Below are positions 1 to 12,622 of a stretch of DNA of 64,000 nt, one piece after another. The stretch is from Nyssa sinensis (Eukaryota; Streptophyta; Magnoliopsida; Cornales; Nyssaceae). Under the pieces are notes generated by a model. That model had not been told where the DNA came from and made no database searches. It worked only from the letters and a program-made list of their open reading frames with translations. The stretch covers positions 59,584,510-59,648,509 of the forward strand of contig CM018043.1 of assembly GCA_008638375.1 (NCBI GenBank). The letters run 5' to 3'. A program made the translations under genes and the position numbers. Position 1 is the stretch's first letter, and every line of letters begins with the position of its first letter.

Positions 1-740
1 AAATCTTATTAAAAATTGAGATAAAACTTTCGAATATCGAAGTATAATTAACAATTTTTCTTAACTTCGAGCTTCTTGCTTTACTTTGTTTAATCTAATG
101 AGATGTAGTGAAAAGTTTATCTTTTCATTATGAGTTAGAGTTGGGTTTATCTTCATATATTAATGGAATTGGGAAAATCATTGTCGATGAGATTCATATC
201 CCAATTCCCAACACCTATCTCTGTCTAATAACGCCTCCAAATTCAATTTGTATATTTAAAAACAAATTTATCATAAAAAAAACTTATACAAATTTTGCCA
301 AATGGTAAACACATTTTTCAAGCAGAAAGATTACAAAAGCTATTTAAATTAGGGTTCCAATTCGGTCATATCAAATCGGATTTGAGTCTTGACTAAGTCT
401 AACTTACAATACAAGTCATTGAGCTTGAGTCCGAGAATAACTCGAAAGAGTGAACCTGAGTCCGATAAAAAATGTCTAATATCAAATTTTTCTCCGATAT
501 CCAAACATTTGGATTTTTTTGTTTTTTTTTTTGTTCGGTCGGGTTTCGGGTTTCATGCATATTATAAAGACAAATAGACAAAAATTTTCAATGAAAATAA
601 ATTTTAAAATGTCAATATAATTAGATAATAAAATAAATATTACATGTTTGTAATATTAATGGAATGAACTGGTTAAGATTATTCACATGTTTAAAATCTA
701 ACGGTTCATATTAATTGAGGTATAAAATATATGATTTTAA

Positions 741-1445
741 GTGGTCGCAATTCAGGCTCGGGTCGGACTCGAATACTCGACATTCCCTGCCCAAGCCGGT
801 CCCGAATTAAATTTAGGTTCAAAAATTTGGGCTAGGATATCATATATTTTTATGCAAGTCCATAATTTCTCAGGTTCGGCTTCGGGTTTACCCGTCCGAC
901 TTTGCACCCCTAATTCAAATATTGGGTGCAACTCAGATGGGTCAACTTGCACCTAGCCCGATTATTTTAAGACTTGAATTACATTTTTTATACTTGGAAG
1001 GGGCCTTGGGCTACAAAAGTTATGCCCAACTTAATTTTGGGTCGGAATTGGGTATGACTTAAAAAATTTGAGCCAAATCAGAACTCGAGCAATATATAAA
1101 TATATATTAATTACAAAATACAATTCAATCATAAGTGTCGGTTAAACATTTTTGATGTTGTCATTTGATTTAAATAAATATTGATCCACAAACAAGTGAA
1201 CCAAAAGTAGGTAAGAAAAAAATTTCATTCTCGAGGGCAGATGTTCCTTGATAATACTAGTTAATTTTTGTCGGACTTGAACTAAGTCCGAAACCTTGAA
1301 CTTTAGCTTAGGCTCGGATATGGGCTCGAGTTGAATTGTTTTGATTTAAGGTTAGACACGAGCAGGGACTCAGGCCTATTGTCTCACAACTTGGGTTGGG
1401 TTTGGACATGTCTCGACGTGACCTTGACCTGAGTTGCACCCCTAT
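741..1445. repeat. Degenerate CTCGGGT-rich dispersed repeat
   Basis: Iterated CTCGGGTCGG/GGGCTCGAG-type words and two ends of TTGCACCCCTA type (902 and 1434) resemble the stretches at 28553-29045 and 31385-31556. This is probably a decayed DNA transposon family. Class not determined. Confidence 0.35.
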
Positions 1446-1717
1446 CAAATAGACCTTAAAATTTTAAAGTTGTTCAATTTTTTTTATAAGACACATACAC
1501 TCGCTACATTTTGATGGGAACTTGAACACTCAATCTTCTTTTTGAAATGTAAAGATAATATAGTGGTGGATGGAAGAGGGATAAGGGGGTGGAGTCCTGC
1601 CCCCCAAATTTTGAAATTGTATTTTTTATTTCTTAGTTTGTTAGAATTTATTAAAAAATTAAGACTTGACCCCCCTCAAATATTTTTTATATATTCATAA
1701 GAACCTAATTAAATTTT

Positions 1718-2252
1718 ATGATAAATTACACTTACCTCCTTTTAAAATTTTTGCCAATTACAAATATATCATTTGAAGTTTCTGAAATGACACTCACTTT
1801 TCCTATTTTTATTGACAAATTACAAATACTTTCCTTCTGATCCAATTTTTTACAAAAACTATCAAAACTGTCCCTATCAAGTTGTGTGTGTGTGTTTTTT
1901 TTTTTTTTAATTTTGATCATTTTTTAAAACTTTGTTTTATTTTCAAATAAATATTAATTAAAACCTTTTTGGCTAAAAAAATATAAGTTATTTATCTTAA
2001 ATTTATTTTTATATAAAATAAGAATATTCAACAAACAAAAGTTTAAAAAAAATGGTTAAAATTAAACAAAAGCAAAAAAAAATAAATATGAAGGGACTAT
2101 TTTTGTCATTTAAAAAAAATTTTGAACTGAAAATGAAAGTATTTGTAGTTTGTCAATACAAATAAAATAAGTCAATATTATTTCAAAAAGTTTTAAAAAT
2201 AGTCTTTTTAATTATTAAAAATTTTAAGTAAAATTAGTATAATTTATCTTAA
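1718..2252. mobile_element. Hairpin MITE, family A, copy 1
   Basis: Long imperfect inverted repeat. The left end is GATAAATTACACTTACCTCC and the right end, read in reverse, is AAGATAAATTATACTAATTT. Both arms carry matching internal blocks (ACAAATAC/GTATTTGT and GTCCCT/AGGGAC). A second copy lies at 16221-16690. No coding capacity. Confidence 0.55.
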
Positions 2253-3891
2253 ATTTTAATACCTAAATTTTAATACAATTCAAGCTAAAATTTATGGTTC
2301 AAAATAATAATGTAATATGTGGTTCCCAAATCCCAACCATAAAAGGTTTTCACACTTGTTTATGAAGAGGGTGTGCGCACAACTCACCTACAACGGAACT
2401 CACCTACTACTACTACGTTGTATTTAATATCCAAATTCCAAAATCTAATTTAATAAAACGAGTTTCGCGTTTCCAATAACATTATATATATATATATATA
2501 TATGTATGTATATGTATAGTCTAAAGTCAAGTCCAATATAAAAGCTTTTAATAGTACAGATAATGGTGGTTGCGCACTAGCCACGCCAAGACAAATGAGT
2601 TGGGCAACTTTTCATGATGGATATTTGGAGTTATAAATGCCTTGAAAATCTGATGGGACCAACTTGTGATTTTCATTATAAGGACCAACTTGGGCATGGC
2701 CACAGTCAGCAGCCACGGCTGACATTTTTGTTTCTTTTGTCAACAATTACCGACAACTCATTCTAATACTTAATTGAATGTCACGTCATATATATGAGTT
2801 TGTTCTCTTATTCATATCATTGAAAATATTATATGAATAAATGTAAAATTCGTAAATATAAGTAATTAAAAATAAATAAAATAATTTTTAAAAAATTAAT
2901 AGATAATTTCATAAATATAAGTAATGAAAGGATAGATAAAACGTTCATAAAAAAGGACTGATCAATCAATAATCTTGTTAATAACAATAGATTAATAAAT
3001 AAAGAGTAAAAGTATAAATTAATCATTATGGATAAAATTAAAAATTAAAAATTAAACATAATATAAGGATAAATGAAATAAATAATAATAAATTAATGAA
3101 TAAAAAGTAAAATCATCATTTTATTGTGACGAACAACCATAACTTTTATACAAGTAATAGATAATAGATAAGTTCAGTTTTAATTTATCCCTTTGTATTA
3201 ATTTGATTAGAATGAGCCAATTGATGTCAAACAGAGTTAATTTTATAAATTTATACTTTTTATTTAATACCACACTTGGATTGATGGAGTTGAAAACAAG
3301 GAGAGGAAAGAGAGAGGAAAGCTTATTGCATGTTTGATTTAAAAAGAAGGAATGAAAGAAAAGGAGTTTCTTAGCCCCTTATTTAATTCATTTTGTTTTT
3401 TTTCAAAAATGAGAGAATACGAAAGATAATGATTAGAGAATTAATAATTATCAATTTTACCCCTATTTTTTAAGATGAGTAAATTCTTATTTTACCCTTG
3501 TTACTTACATGATAAACATCTCCTTTCATTTCCTTCGTCTCCTCTTTTTTTTCAAGTAAGATGAGATGGTTAAACCATTTTTTTACCCACATTAACTATC
3601 CAAACAAGAAAGAGATATTACACTCTCATCTCTTTTATAATTAATGTTATTCTTTCTTCTCATTTTTTTGGTACTTATACAAGCACACTTAAAATTTAAT
3701 TATTTGTCCTATTAAAAATTAAAATTTCACACTTTTTTTATTTTTTTAATAGAAAGTGAGGAATAATTCATAAATTTTCAAGAATAAAGATATCTGCATT
3801 CTACAAATAACTAAGTGTTTGTTTGATAGGCGACTGAACCTTAAAAGTATAAGATAATCTTACAATTTGTAAACAGAACTGATAGAACTTC
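2253..3891. other. AT-rich intergenic DNA
   Basis: No gene seen. It has a (TA)n run at about 2484-2506 and a possible decayed MITE at about 3295-3690 with GAAAGAGA/TCTCTTT arms. Most is AT-rich sequence without open frames of note. Confidence 0.5.
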
Positions 3892-4459
3892 AAGGTACGT
3901 TTAGTATGCTGAAATAAAATAAGACAGGAATGGAATAGCATCAGAAATAGAATAAAGCAGGAATGGAATGAGAATAATTATTCCATTCTTTTGTTTAGCT
4001 GAATACCCGAATAATGAATGACAATTACATTTCTGTGTTTGGTTTGAACCATCAAATTGTTAGAATGAAGTTAATATTAAGTTAGATATTCAATACTTGT
4101 ATAAATTTCAAAGTTTTCATGTACGTTTAATAAAAAAAAAAAATTCAACTTGTATCTTTTTTATTGGTAAAAAAAAAAAAATTCAACCTTGCATTTGTTT
4201 TATTGACAAAAAAACAAAAAAAATCAATCTACATTTTTTTTATTGGCAAAAAAAAAAAAAAATCAAAAATTTTGGTAAGGAATGAAATAAGCATTCCGTG
4301 ACTTTTGGTAAGGAATAGTTATTCCGACTTCTTTGGGAATAGTCATTCCATTTGAAATAATCATTCTGACCTAAAAAGTCTAAACAAACACAGAAATGGA
4401 ATTACATCAGGAATGGACATTCCATTCCTTCCCTCATTCCGGCCTACCAAACACGGCCT
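3892..4459. mobile_element. Probable MITE with GGAATGGAAT-rich arms
   Basis: The left end AAGGTACGTTTAGTATGCTG and the right end, reversed, AAGGCCGTGTTTGGTAGGCC form imperfect inverted termini. Both arms carry many GGAATGG/CCATTCC words. The centre has four poly-A tracts. No target duplication could be assigned. Confidence 0.5.
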
Positions 4460-4462
4460 TAG

Positions 4463-6262
4463 AGTTTTTGCAAGTTCATCGAGGACAGCGACTCCAAACA
4501 AGAGCAAATTATACTTTTCAAAATTATATTCTAAATTTCTATTTCAAGTAAAGTAATATTGACATGACATTAAATTATTGATAATACTTGAAATCAGTGT
4601 AATTAATATGATTTAATCACATTAGTGTCAAATCATTTTATATAAGATTTTAAAATATAAATTTAAAAAGTATAATATTAGCCGCCGAACTAACCCCAAA
4701 GTCTCCTTGAAAATTTAGAAGTGCAAATTTCCGGATTGTTACAAATTTACAAAGTCAATGATGCTCCCATTGTTATGTTTTTTTCCCTTTCTGTGGGCGG
4801 TTGCATCCATTTTCCATTCGATTTTCTGTCTTAGATACTCGACAATAAATAAATAAAAGCATCTGTCTTTGTTATTGCTTAAGTCAGCATTGAATCCACA
4901 CACATTCATACTCCTATTAAACCTTTTTTATATATTATATATCAAAGACTTTATTATTATTTTCTTTTTTTCCCCCTAGTTTCTTTCGTTCTATTTATCC
5001 ATTATTAGATGGCTTTTTCTCCTTGCAACTTTGTTCTTGGGCTGATTCAACCACAAAAGAGGACTCCTCCTTTATTTTCCCTTTTTTTAAAAAATAAAAA
5101 ATTATAAGAAGTTTTAAATTTTACTTGATTCGTTGCCTTGGAAAACTGTGAGGAATATTAATTGCTATCTACTAATAAAAAAAAAAAGGAAAACTGTGAA
5201 TTGTGAAAGGGTTAAAATTGAGTGAACAAACGTAATTTTAGTTGCTGAAGAGGAAGGAACGCAGGGAAAGGGGTAAATATCAAAGGAAATGAATTTCAGT
5301 CGTTTCCATTTTCCTTAATTTTAATTCCTCTATCTTTGTTTATAACAACCAATGAAAGAGAGCCTAAGGATTAAAATAACGTACGTAGCATTTTCATGCA
5401 GCTTAGAGAAGCGTGTATTTCAATTCTTGCTATATATCATGAAATGAAATTATAAACTGAAGATGTGAAAATAACAGTTTTTGATTCAATAATTTGCACA
5501 ATCCAATTTCCAAATGATATGAGATTTTTACCTTTTTTTTTCCTCCTCATTGTACACAAGTTCCAATTTTTGCATTTATAATTGAAAAATTATTCATAAA
5601 CTTGTAATAAATTACTATGTGTGTCATTGGCATTTAATTCAGTTTGTCAATTCAGTGTAACTATTAAATTAAATAATAATATATTTTTTAAATAAAAAAA
5701 GATATAATACAAATATATCAATAGAGAGTTAGGTTGTGTGATGGTGATATGGTGGGATTATGGAAAGGAAATGTACTAGTCATTTAAGGAAGGTCTCTCC
5801 CAAATACATCACAATAATTCAGAACACCCAAAAGAAATTAGGGAGGGGACCTATTCAAACTTGTATATGCTCCAAATTTATGATCAAATTGATTACTTCC
5901 ACATACGACAGAAAAACGCATTTTAGCCAAACCATCACCTGCTTTCCCATTACTGATATAAATATATATATATATATACACACCAAGAAAATTGTATTGT
6001 AGTCTGAATATCCTAGACATACAGACTTGGTCCATGTGTGCATGCATTTTAATCTGTGACGACAAACTCAACCCTCCCATCTTGTTAAATAAAAATTCTT
6101 TGCCTCTTCACATGCTTTTAAATAGTACTAATGCTATATTTTCTAACTTTTATTTTTTTTTTAAACTTTTCCTTCCAGTCTTACATGGCAGATAGAGTGA
6201 GAGGAATAAGAAAAGGAAAACTTTTGATTTTTTATGATATAATGATAAATAATATTGATGTT
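4463..6262. other. AT-rich intergenic DNA left of the copia element
   Basis: I see no gene here. Short open frames at 5760-6195 overlap a (TA)n tract near 5960 and have no recognisable motif. Confidence 0.5.
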
Positions 6263-6267
6263 AGCTA

Positions 6268-7819
6268 TGTTGGAATAAATGAGTTTTGAGCAGAATGTTT
6301 TGGTCATTTTTAAGCCAAAATTAAAGTGGTTCTATACATATTATTTTTTGTAGGCACATATAGAAATGTATTTTTATTCATGAAGAGATTAAGATCATGT
6401 ATTGAGTTACTCAAAATTATTAAAAAATAAATGAGAAATTGCCTTTAAATATCACCAATTGAAAATAGTAACAAAACTTGAAGCTTGTGTCTCACATAAG
6501 ATGGGTACTAGGCTTTTAAAAAGTATATATACAATTACCTTGAATATAGGCTTGGACCCTTTGCGGCATTGGAGTTTTGTAAAAGGGGGAGGACTTTGCA
6601 CATGCTAGATTCACCACACATGTGTCGCCCCGCACCGAACCGGGTTAATTCGGGTTCGGTCTTGGACTGTCGTATATATATCTTTTTGAAAAAAAATTCA
6701 TTTAAATAATTTTTTATTTATTTAATTTTTTAAAACGTTGTCATTTCTGTTATCTTTTGGAATAGTCTAGAACATTGCCGTTGGAACAACCCAAAACGTA
6801 GCCGTTTTGATTTTGACTAAACATCCACCTCTTTCAAACGAACAACTACACAAGTTTGTCATGAATAGTGAAGATTCTAGGATGAATTTGTGCAACTTTT
6901 GGTTTCATGACTCTACTGAATAGTCACCATACCTTCTTTAAATTCCCATGCACTTCACTACATTGATCATCAATTTGAAAACCTATCTTCCTGCATATTT
7001 TCTATGAGATAGTTTCAAAACATTACCGTCTACACCTGTTTGCTATGAATAATGACAACCTATGACGAGTCTGTGCAACTTTTAGCTTCGTGACTGTACT
7101 GAACAGTCACGTTATCTTCTATAAATACCCATGCACTTCACTACATTGATCATCAATTCAAAAATCTATCTTCCTGCATATTTTTTATGAGACTAGTTCC
7201 AAAACATTGCAGTTGGAACAACCCAAAACGTTTTCCGTTTTGATTTTGATTGAACAACCATCTCCTTCAAACGAGAAGATGCACCTATTTTCCATGAATA
7301 GAGACAACCTTAGGATGAATTGGTGCAAATTTTGGCTTTGTGACTGTACTAAATAGTCACAATATCTTCTATAAATACCCACACATTTCATTGCATGCAT
7401 ATTTTCTGTGAGAGAGTTTCAAATACAATTTGGTTCGCCAGACACACCTAGTTTGCAATGCTTCTACTATTTGTGCTTAATCATTTATCCTAGGAAGCAA
7501 CATTCATGGGCTAGTAAGCACCACTACGAGGGGTAAATTTTTTTTAAGGACATGATTTAAATACAAGCCTTGATCATTGTTTTTCTTGTTTCTACAATTC
7601 TATAAGTCAATTGTTACTATTATAATTTTAGTTCTAGTTTTTGTATTTTTGTTATAGAAAAAATATTGTTCCCGTTTTTCCTATTTCTTGTTTTTGTTTT
7701 GAAAATATATATTGTTTTTGGTTTCAAAACAATTTTTTTTTTCAAAACCATTTTCTGTTTTCAAAATAGTTTCTGTATTTCTGAAATAAATAATGTTTCT
7801 AAATACTGTATATCTAACA
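6268..7819 (+). repeat. 5' LTR of the copia element, with a triplicated promoter block
   Basis: The LTR runs from TGTTGGAATAAATG to TATCTAACA. It contains three tandem versions of a block of about 180-250 bp, each ending in a TATA-like segment and a shared tail of CACTTCACTACATTGATCATC type: about 6765-7010, 7011-7193 and 7194-7410. The TATA stretches are near 6936 (degenerate), 7120 and 7370. The 3' LTR has only one such block, so the 1552 bp length is due to the repeats. Confidence 0.85.
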
Positions 7820-8130
7820 ATCTTCAAAGAAAATTCCTTTATCAGTTTTTTAAACAATATTTTTACAAAATATCATTAATTTTATTTTACAGTATTATTA
7901 GTTTCATTTTTGCAGTATTTAATATATTGTAATTTTTATGTTAGTTTGCAGTATTGTATATACTATAGAATCTTGTTAGTTTAATACAGTTTTTGCAACA
8001 CTTTATTTAATTGCAGATATTCAGATTCTGTTTTATTGAAATTCAATATTGTCTCATTACTTGAGTAGTTTGTTTAATTATAGAGTTTTAGTTCATTAAT
8101 TTGATTTATATATTTTGTGACGCAGTCTAA

Positions 8131-8900
8131 ATGACTATTGGAATTACCTCTGTGGTGACTTCTACCCCTACTCCTATGATTGGAACTGTGCCCATGAACC
8201 ATGGAGAAAAGTCGAAGAAATTCAATGGCACAAACTTTAAGAGATGGCAACAAAAATTGCAGTTCTATCTGAACACTTTTAATCTAGCTCGGTTCCTTCG
8301 TGAAAATGCTCTCGCATTTAAAGAGAATGAATTTGACCGACAAGTAGTTGCTACTGGTAGATGGAGGCTTGGAAACATGCAAAATTCCCTATGCCATAAC
8401 TACATCCTCGATGGGCTGGATAACACATTATACAATATGTATTGTTCCATAAAGAATGCAAAGGAATTATGGAAATTTTTGGACAAAAAGTACAAGACCG
8501 AAGATGTCGGGATGAAGAAATTTATCGTTGGCAGATTCTTGGACTACAAAATAATTGATTCCAAGACAATTAGGTTCAAAACTTTCAAATTATCCTACGT
8601 GATATACATGCAGAAGGCATGTCTCTTAGTGAATCCTTTCAAGTAGCTGCAATTATTGAGAAATTGCTTGCCATTATAGGAAAGAATTCAAGAACTGCCT
8701 GAAGCACAAGCACAAGGAGATGAGACTTAAAGATCTAATTGTTATATTGAGGATAAAAAAAGACAATCGTACTTCTGAAAAGAAAACATGAAAAATGGTC
8801 ATGGAATCCAAGGCCAATGTTGTGAAACAAGGGAAAAACTCTTAGAACAAGAAGAGGAAGCACAATGGCAATGGTCCCAAACAAGGTCCCAATAAGAAAT
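8131..8900 (+). pseudogene. copia gag remnant
   Basis: An ATG at 8131 opens a frame with a UBN2-type gag pattern (FNGTNFKRWQQKLQFYL, later LWKFLDKKYKTED). The frame breaks near 8577 and gag-like sequence continues in other frames to about 8900. It is a decayed capsid gene of the element above. Confidence 0.8.
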
Positions 8901-9481
8901 TCCCGGCAAGTGCTATGTATGTAACAAACAAGAAGCACCGTGTTAAAAACTGTCATAGTCGTAAGGACTATGGGAACCCAAGCAAGAGATGTCCCCAAGC
9001 CAATATGATCGAAGTGGACGGTCTTTCTAAAGATGTTTCAAACATGAACCTCTTAGTAGTAGTTTCCAAAATGAGTCTAATTGGCAGCAATACTAATGTG
9101 TTCTCATCATGTCATAACATAGATAATGGAGAACAACTCTTTATGGTCAACTGTTCCTTTTCCAAGGTTGAAGGCCAAGGAAACATGGTATTGAAGATGA
9201 CTTTGGGTAATGAGCTTACTTTCAATGATGTATTGTATGTGCTAGATATTCAAAAGAATCTAGTGTCTAGATTATTGTTGAGTAAGAAGGGTTTCAAATT
9301 GATTTTTGTATCTGACAAGTTTGTCCTTACCAAAAATGGGATGTATGTGGAGAAGGGGTACATGAGCAATGGGATCTTCAAATTAAATGTAATGACTATT
9401 GTACCAACTAGTTCTAATAATAATAAGAACACATCTTCAACTATAAGCTTGAGTCTTCTAATGTGTGGCATGGTAAATTAG
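8901..9481 (+). pseudogene. copia CCHC zinc knuckle and protease / pre-integrase region remnant
   Basis: A CX2CX4HX4C zinc knuckle begins near 8907 (GKCYVCNKQE) but is broken by a one-base shift before the histidine. Downstream, the open frame at 8915-9481 carries the segment FNDVLYVLDIQKNLVS, typical of the copia protease to pre-integrase junction. The protease active-site DSG is not clear. Confidence 0.7.
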
Positions 9482-10497
9482 GACATGTTAATTATGATAT
9501 ATTACGTAGATTAATTAATATATAATGCTTACCTAAATTTGAAATAGTCTCTAATAATAAATATGAGACTTGTGTGGAAGAAAAACTTACAAGAACTTAT
9601 TTTCAATAAATTAAAAAAAAGTAGTGAACCTCTAGAATTGATACATTCAGATATTTGTGATTTAAAATTTGTTTAAACTAGAGGTGGTAAGAAATATTTT
9701 CTTACCTTTATAGATGATTGTACAAGATACTGTTATGTTTACTTGTTGAGAAGTAAAGATGAAGCTTTGAAAATGTTTATACATTTCAAGAATAAGGTTG
9801 AGAATCAACTTTGAAAAAAAGACCAAGGTATTAAGAAGTGATAGAAGTGGTGAATACGAAGCATCTTTTGACACGTTTTGTTCACAACATGATATTATAC
9901 ACCGAACAACTACACCCTATTCACCTTAGCAAAATAGTGTTGCTGAAAGGAAAAACAAAACTTTAAAAGAAATGATGAATGCATTGTTATTAAGTTCTAT
10001 ACTACCTCAAAATTTGTGGGGTGAATCAATTCTTTCTGCAAATTATATTCTCAATTGAATACCTAAAAAAAAAAAAAAACTAATAAATCCCCTTATGAGT
10101 TGTGGAAAGGTTGAAGACCTTTTTACAAATATTTAAAAGTATAGGGGTATTTGCCTAAAGTGGCGGCTCCTATCCCTAAAAAGATGAAAATAGGATAATT
10201 GATTATGTTTTCATAGGATTTGCTCATAATAGTAGTGCATATCGATTTCTAATTCATAAATCCAAAAATTCCAATATGCTTGTTAATATTATTATTGAGT
10301 CAAGGAATGTATCGTTCTTTGAACATATATTTCCTTACAAATTAACACAAGAGTTAAGTTCAATTAAAAGAACTCATGACACTGTAGTAGGAAATAATCA
10401 AGACCAACAGGATAATAATGAACCTAGACATAACAAAAGGATTAGAACATCAAAGTCTTTTGGTCCAGATTTTCTAATGTATTTGTTAGGAAGATGA
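9482..10497 (+). pseudogene. copia integrase remnant
   Basis: The pre-integrase motif (WHGKLGHVNYD-like, spanning a stop near 9480) leads into integrase core sequence in shifting frames: an [18 protein letters not shown] stretch near 9710-9750 and an HRTTTPYSP-like stretch near 9900. There are several stops and an A-run near 10066. The last open piece (10276-10497) is the integrase to RT linker. Confidence 0.75.
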
Positions 10498-10559
10498 GTT
10501 TTAAAGCTTTAATGGAGTAATGTTGAGTCCTGAAGTTTGATATTGGAAAGAGGCTGATA

Positions 10560-11260
10560 AACAATAAAGCAGAATCTATTCTGTATAGTTATACGTGGGA
10601 ACTAGTGGATCTTTACCAGGTTCTAAACCTTTTGGGTATAAATGGATATTCATGAAAAAAATGAAAGCAGATAGATCTATTGATAAGTACGAAGCTAGGC
10701 TTGTTATCAAAGGATACGAGTAAAAGGAAGTCTTGGACTATTTCAATACATATTCACCTGTTACAAGGATATCACCCATTCAAATATTAATAGCTCTTGC
10801 AGCTACATACAATCTTGAGTTACATCAAATAGATGTTAAGACAATTTTCTTAAATGGTGATTTAGATGAAGAAATATATATGGAACAATCAGAAAGATTT
10901 ATTGTTCCAAGTTAAGAAAAGAGAGTATGTCAACTTGTTAAATCTCTTTTTGGATTAAAATAAGCACCAAGGTAGTGACATGAGAAATTTGACAGTGTAA
11001 TGATGTCAAATGGGTTCAAGATCAATTAGTGTGACAAATGTATATATATCAAGAACACAAAAAATGACTATAGCCATTATTTGTCTTTATGTTGATGATA
11101 TGTTCATTATGGGTTGTAATAATGAAGTCATTAAAGCTACCAAGAAAATGCTGAACAATAAGTTTGACATGAAAGACTTAGGTTGTCGATGTTATAATAG
11201 GGATAAAAATCTCAAGAATATCGGATGGACTGATATTATCTCAATCACATTACATTGAGA
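10560..11260 (+). pseudogene. copia reverse transcriptase remnant
   Basis: Recognisable pieces are YSPVTRISPIQILIALAA with LHQIDVKTIFLNGDLDEEIYM (10733-10915) and ICLYVDDMFIMG (near 11070-11110), which holds the YVDD catalytic motif. Stops at 10914 and elsewhere break the frame. Confidence 0.85.
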
Positions 11261-11389
11261 GAATTACTCAAAAAATATAAACAAGATGATAGTAGTCTAG
11301 CAAGAACACCCATATATATAAATCTACACTTATCTAAGAATAATGGACAAAAGCATATCATAACTACAGTATGCACAAATAATTAGAAG

Positions 11390-12040
11390 CTTAATGTATG
11401 TGATGAATTGTACCTGTCTAGACATCGCTTACGCTATCAGCAAATTGAGTAGATATACAAGTAATCCTGGTCTGGACTATTGGAAGGAAATAATTAGGAT
11501 TTTGAGGTATTTGAAATACGCCCAAAACTACAGATTGCACAACTCAAGATATCCAACACTACTTGAAGGATACTGTAATGCGAATTGGATATCCGATACC
11601 AAAGACTTAAAATTCACAAGTGGTTATTTGTTTACACTTGGTGGTGGAGTGGTATCATGAAAATCTTCTAAGCAAACGTACATTGCTAGATTCACGATGA
11701 AATTTGAGTTTATTACACTTAATAAAGCTAGTGAAGAAGTAGAGTGACTTCGTCACTTCCTAAAAGATATTCTAATGTGGCCAAAACATGTGCCTACTAT
11801 CCGTATTTATTATGATAGCCAATCAGCGATTGGTAGGGCATAGAGTCACATATATAACGGTAAGTGTCGACATATTCATTGAAAATGTAACACTGTGAAA
11901 CAACTGCTCTCTAATGGCACTATGACCATTGAGTATATCAGGTTAAAAGACAATATTACGGATCTGTTAACCAAAAGTTTGACTAGAGAGAGAGTAAATT
12001 GTTCATCGAGGGGAATGAGTTTAAAGCCTATGCATTAAGA
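11390..12040 (+). pseudogene. copia RNase H remnant
   Basis: Open from 11394 with [21 protein letters not shown] and [13 protein letters not shown] (RNase H core), then broken by stops. It ends with the domain-closing motif DNITDLLTKSLTRERV, then SSRGMSLKPM near 12000-12038. The 580 bp from here to the 3' LTR is a non-coding spacer. Confidence 0.8.
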
Positions 12041-12622
12041 GTCATCATAATGGTAACTCGATCTAGCTAACTGGAGATCCCAAAATTTAGGTTCAAAAGG
12101 GCAACCGAATTGTGTGTGACTCAACGAGATCATTATAGAGATAAAGTCTCCTACTTCATTCTTATGATAAGAATAATGATACATACATCGTTGGACAGGA
12201 TAAACTAAGATTTTAATAATTCTTATACCTTGTTAACACAAATGGGATATAGCACGATACTCTTAATAAGAATCATCTATGTGAGTGTGAACTGGATCGG
12301 TTCTATGTGAATGATAAGATTGAATTCTCTAAGAGTACTCATGAAACCAAAAATTGTTCAGGGCCAAAATGAATACAATCATGAGAACCAATTGTGTCAG
12401 GAAAGATTCTATGTGAATGCTATTGTCTTGGTTTACACAAATGGTTGAAAAGTTTAAGATATCATGTTCATTAATCAACTAGTAACCCCGATAGTATTTC
12501 ACAAGAAAAGGTTCAAGGCCACAAGCTACCTTTCTCTATACAAGAGATTTCTAACTAAACTCTCTCTTAACGTTTGCATGTCATTTGCATTGGTTTCATT
12601 CAATTTCATACATGTGGGAGAT

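Noticed and set aside
7820..8130. Primer binding site after the copia 5' LTR
   Set aside because: I found no TGGTATCAGAGC or close variant; only a weak TTTATCAG near 7837. Not called.
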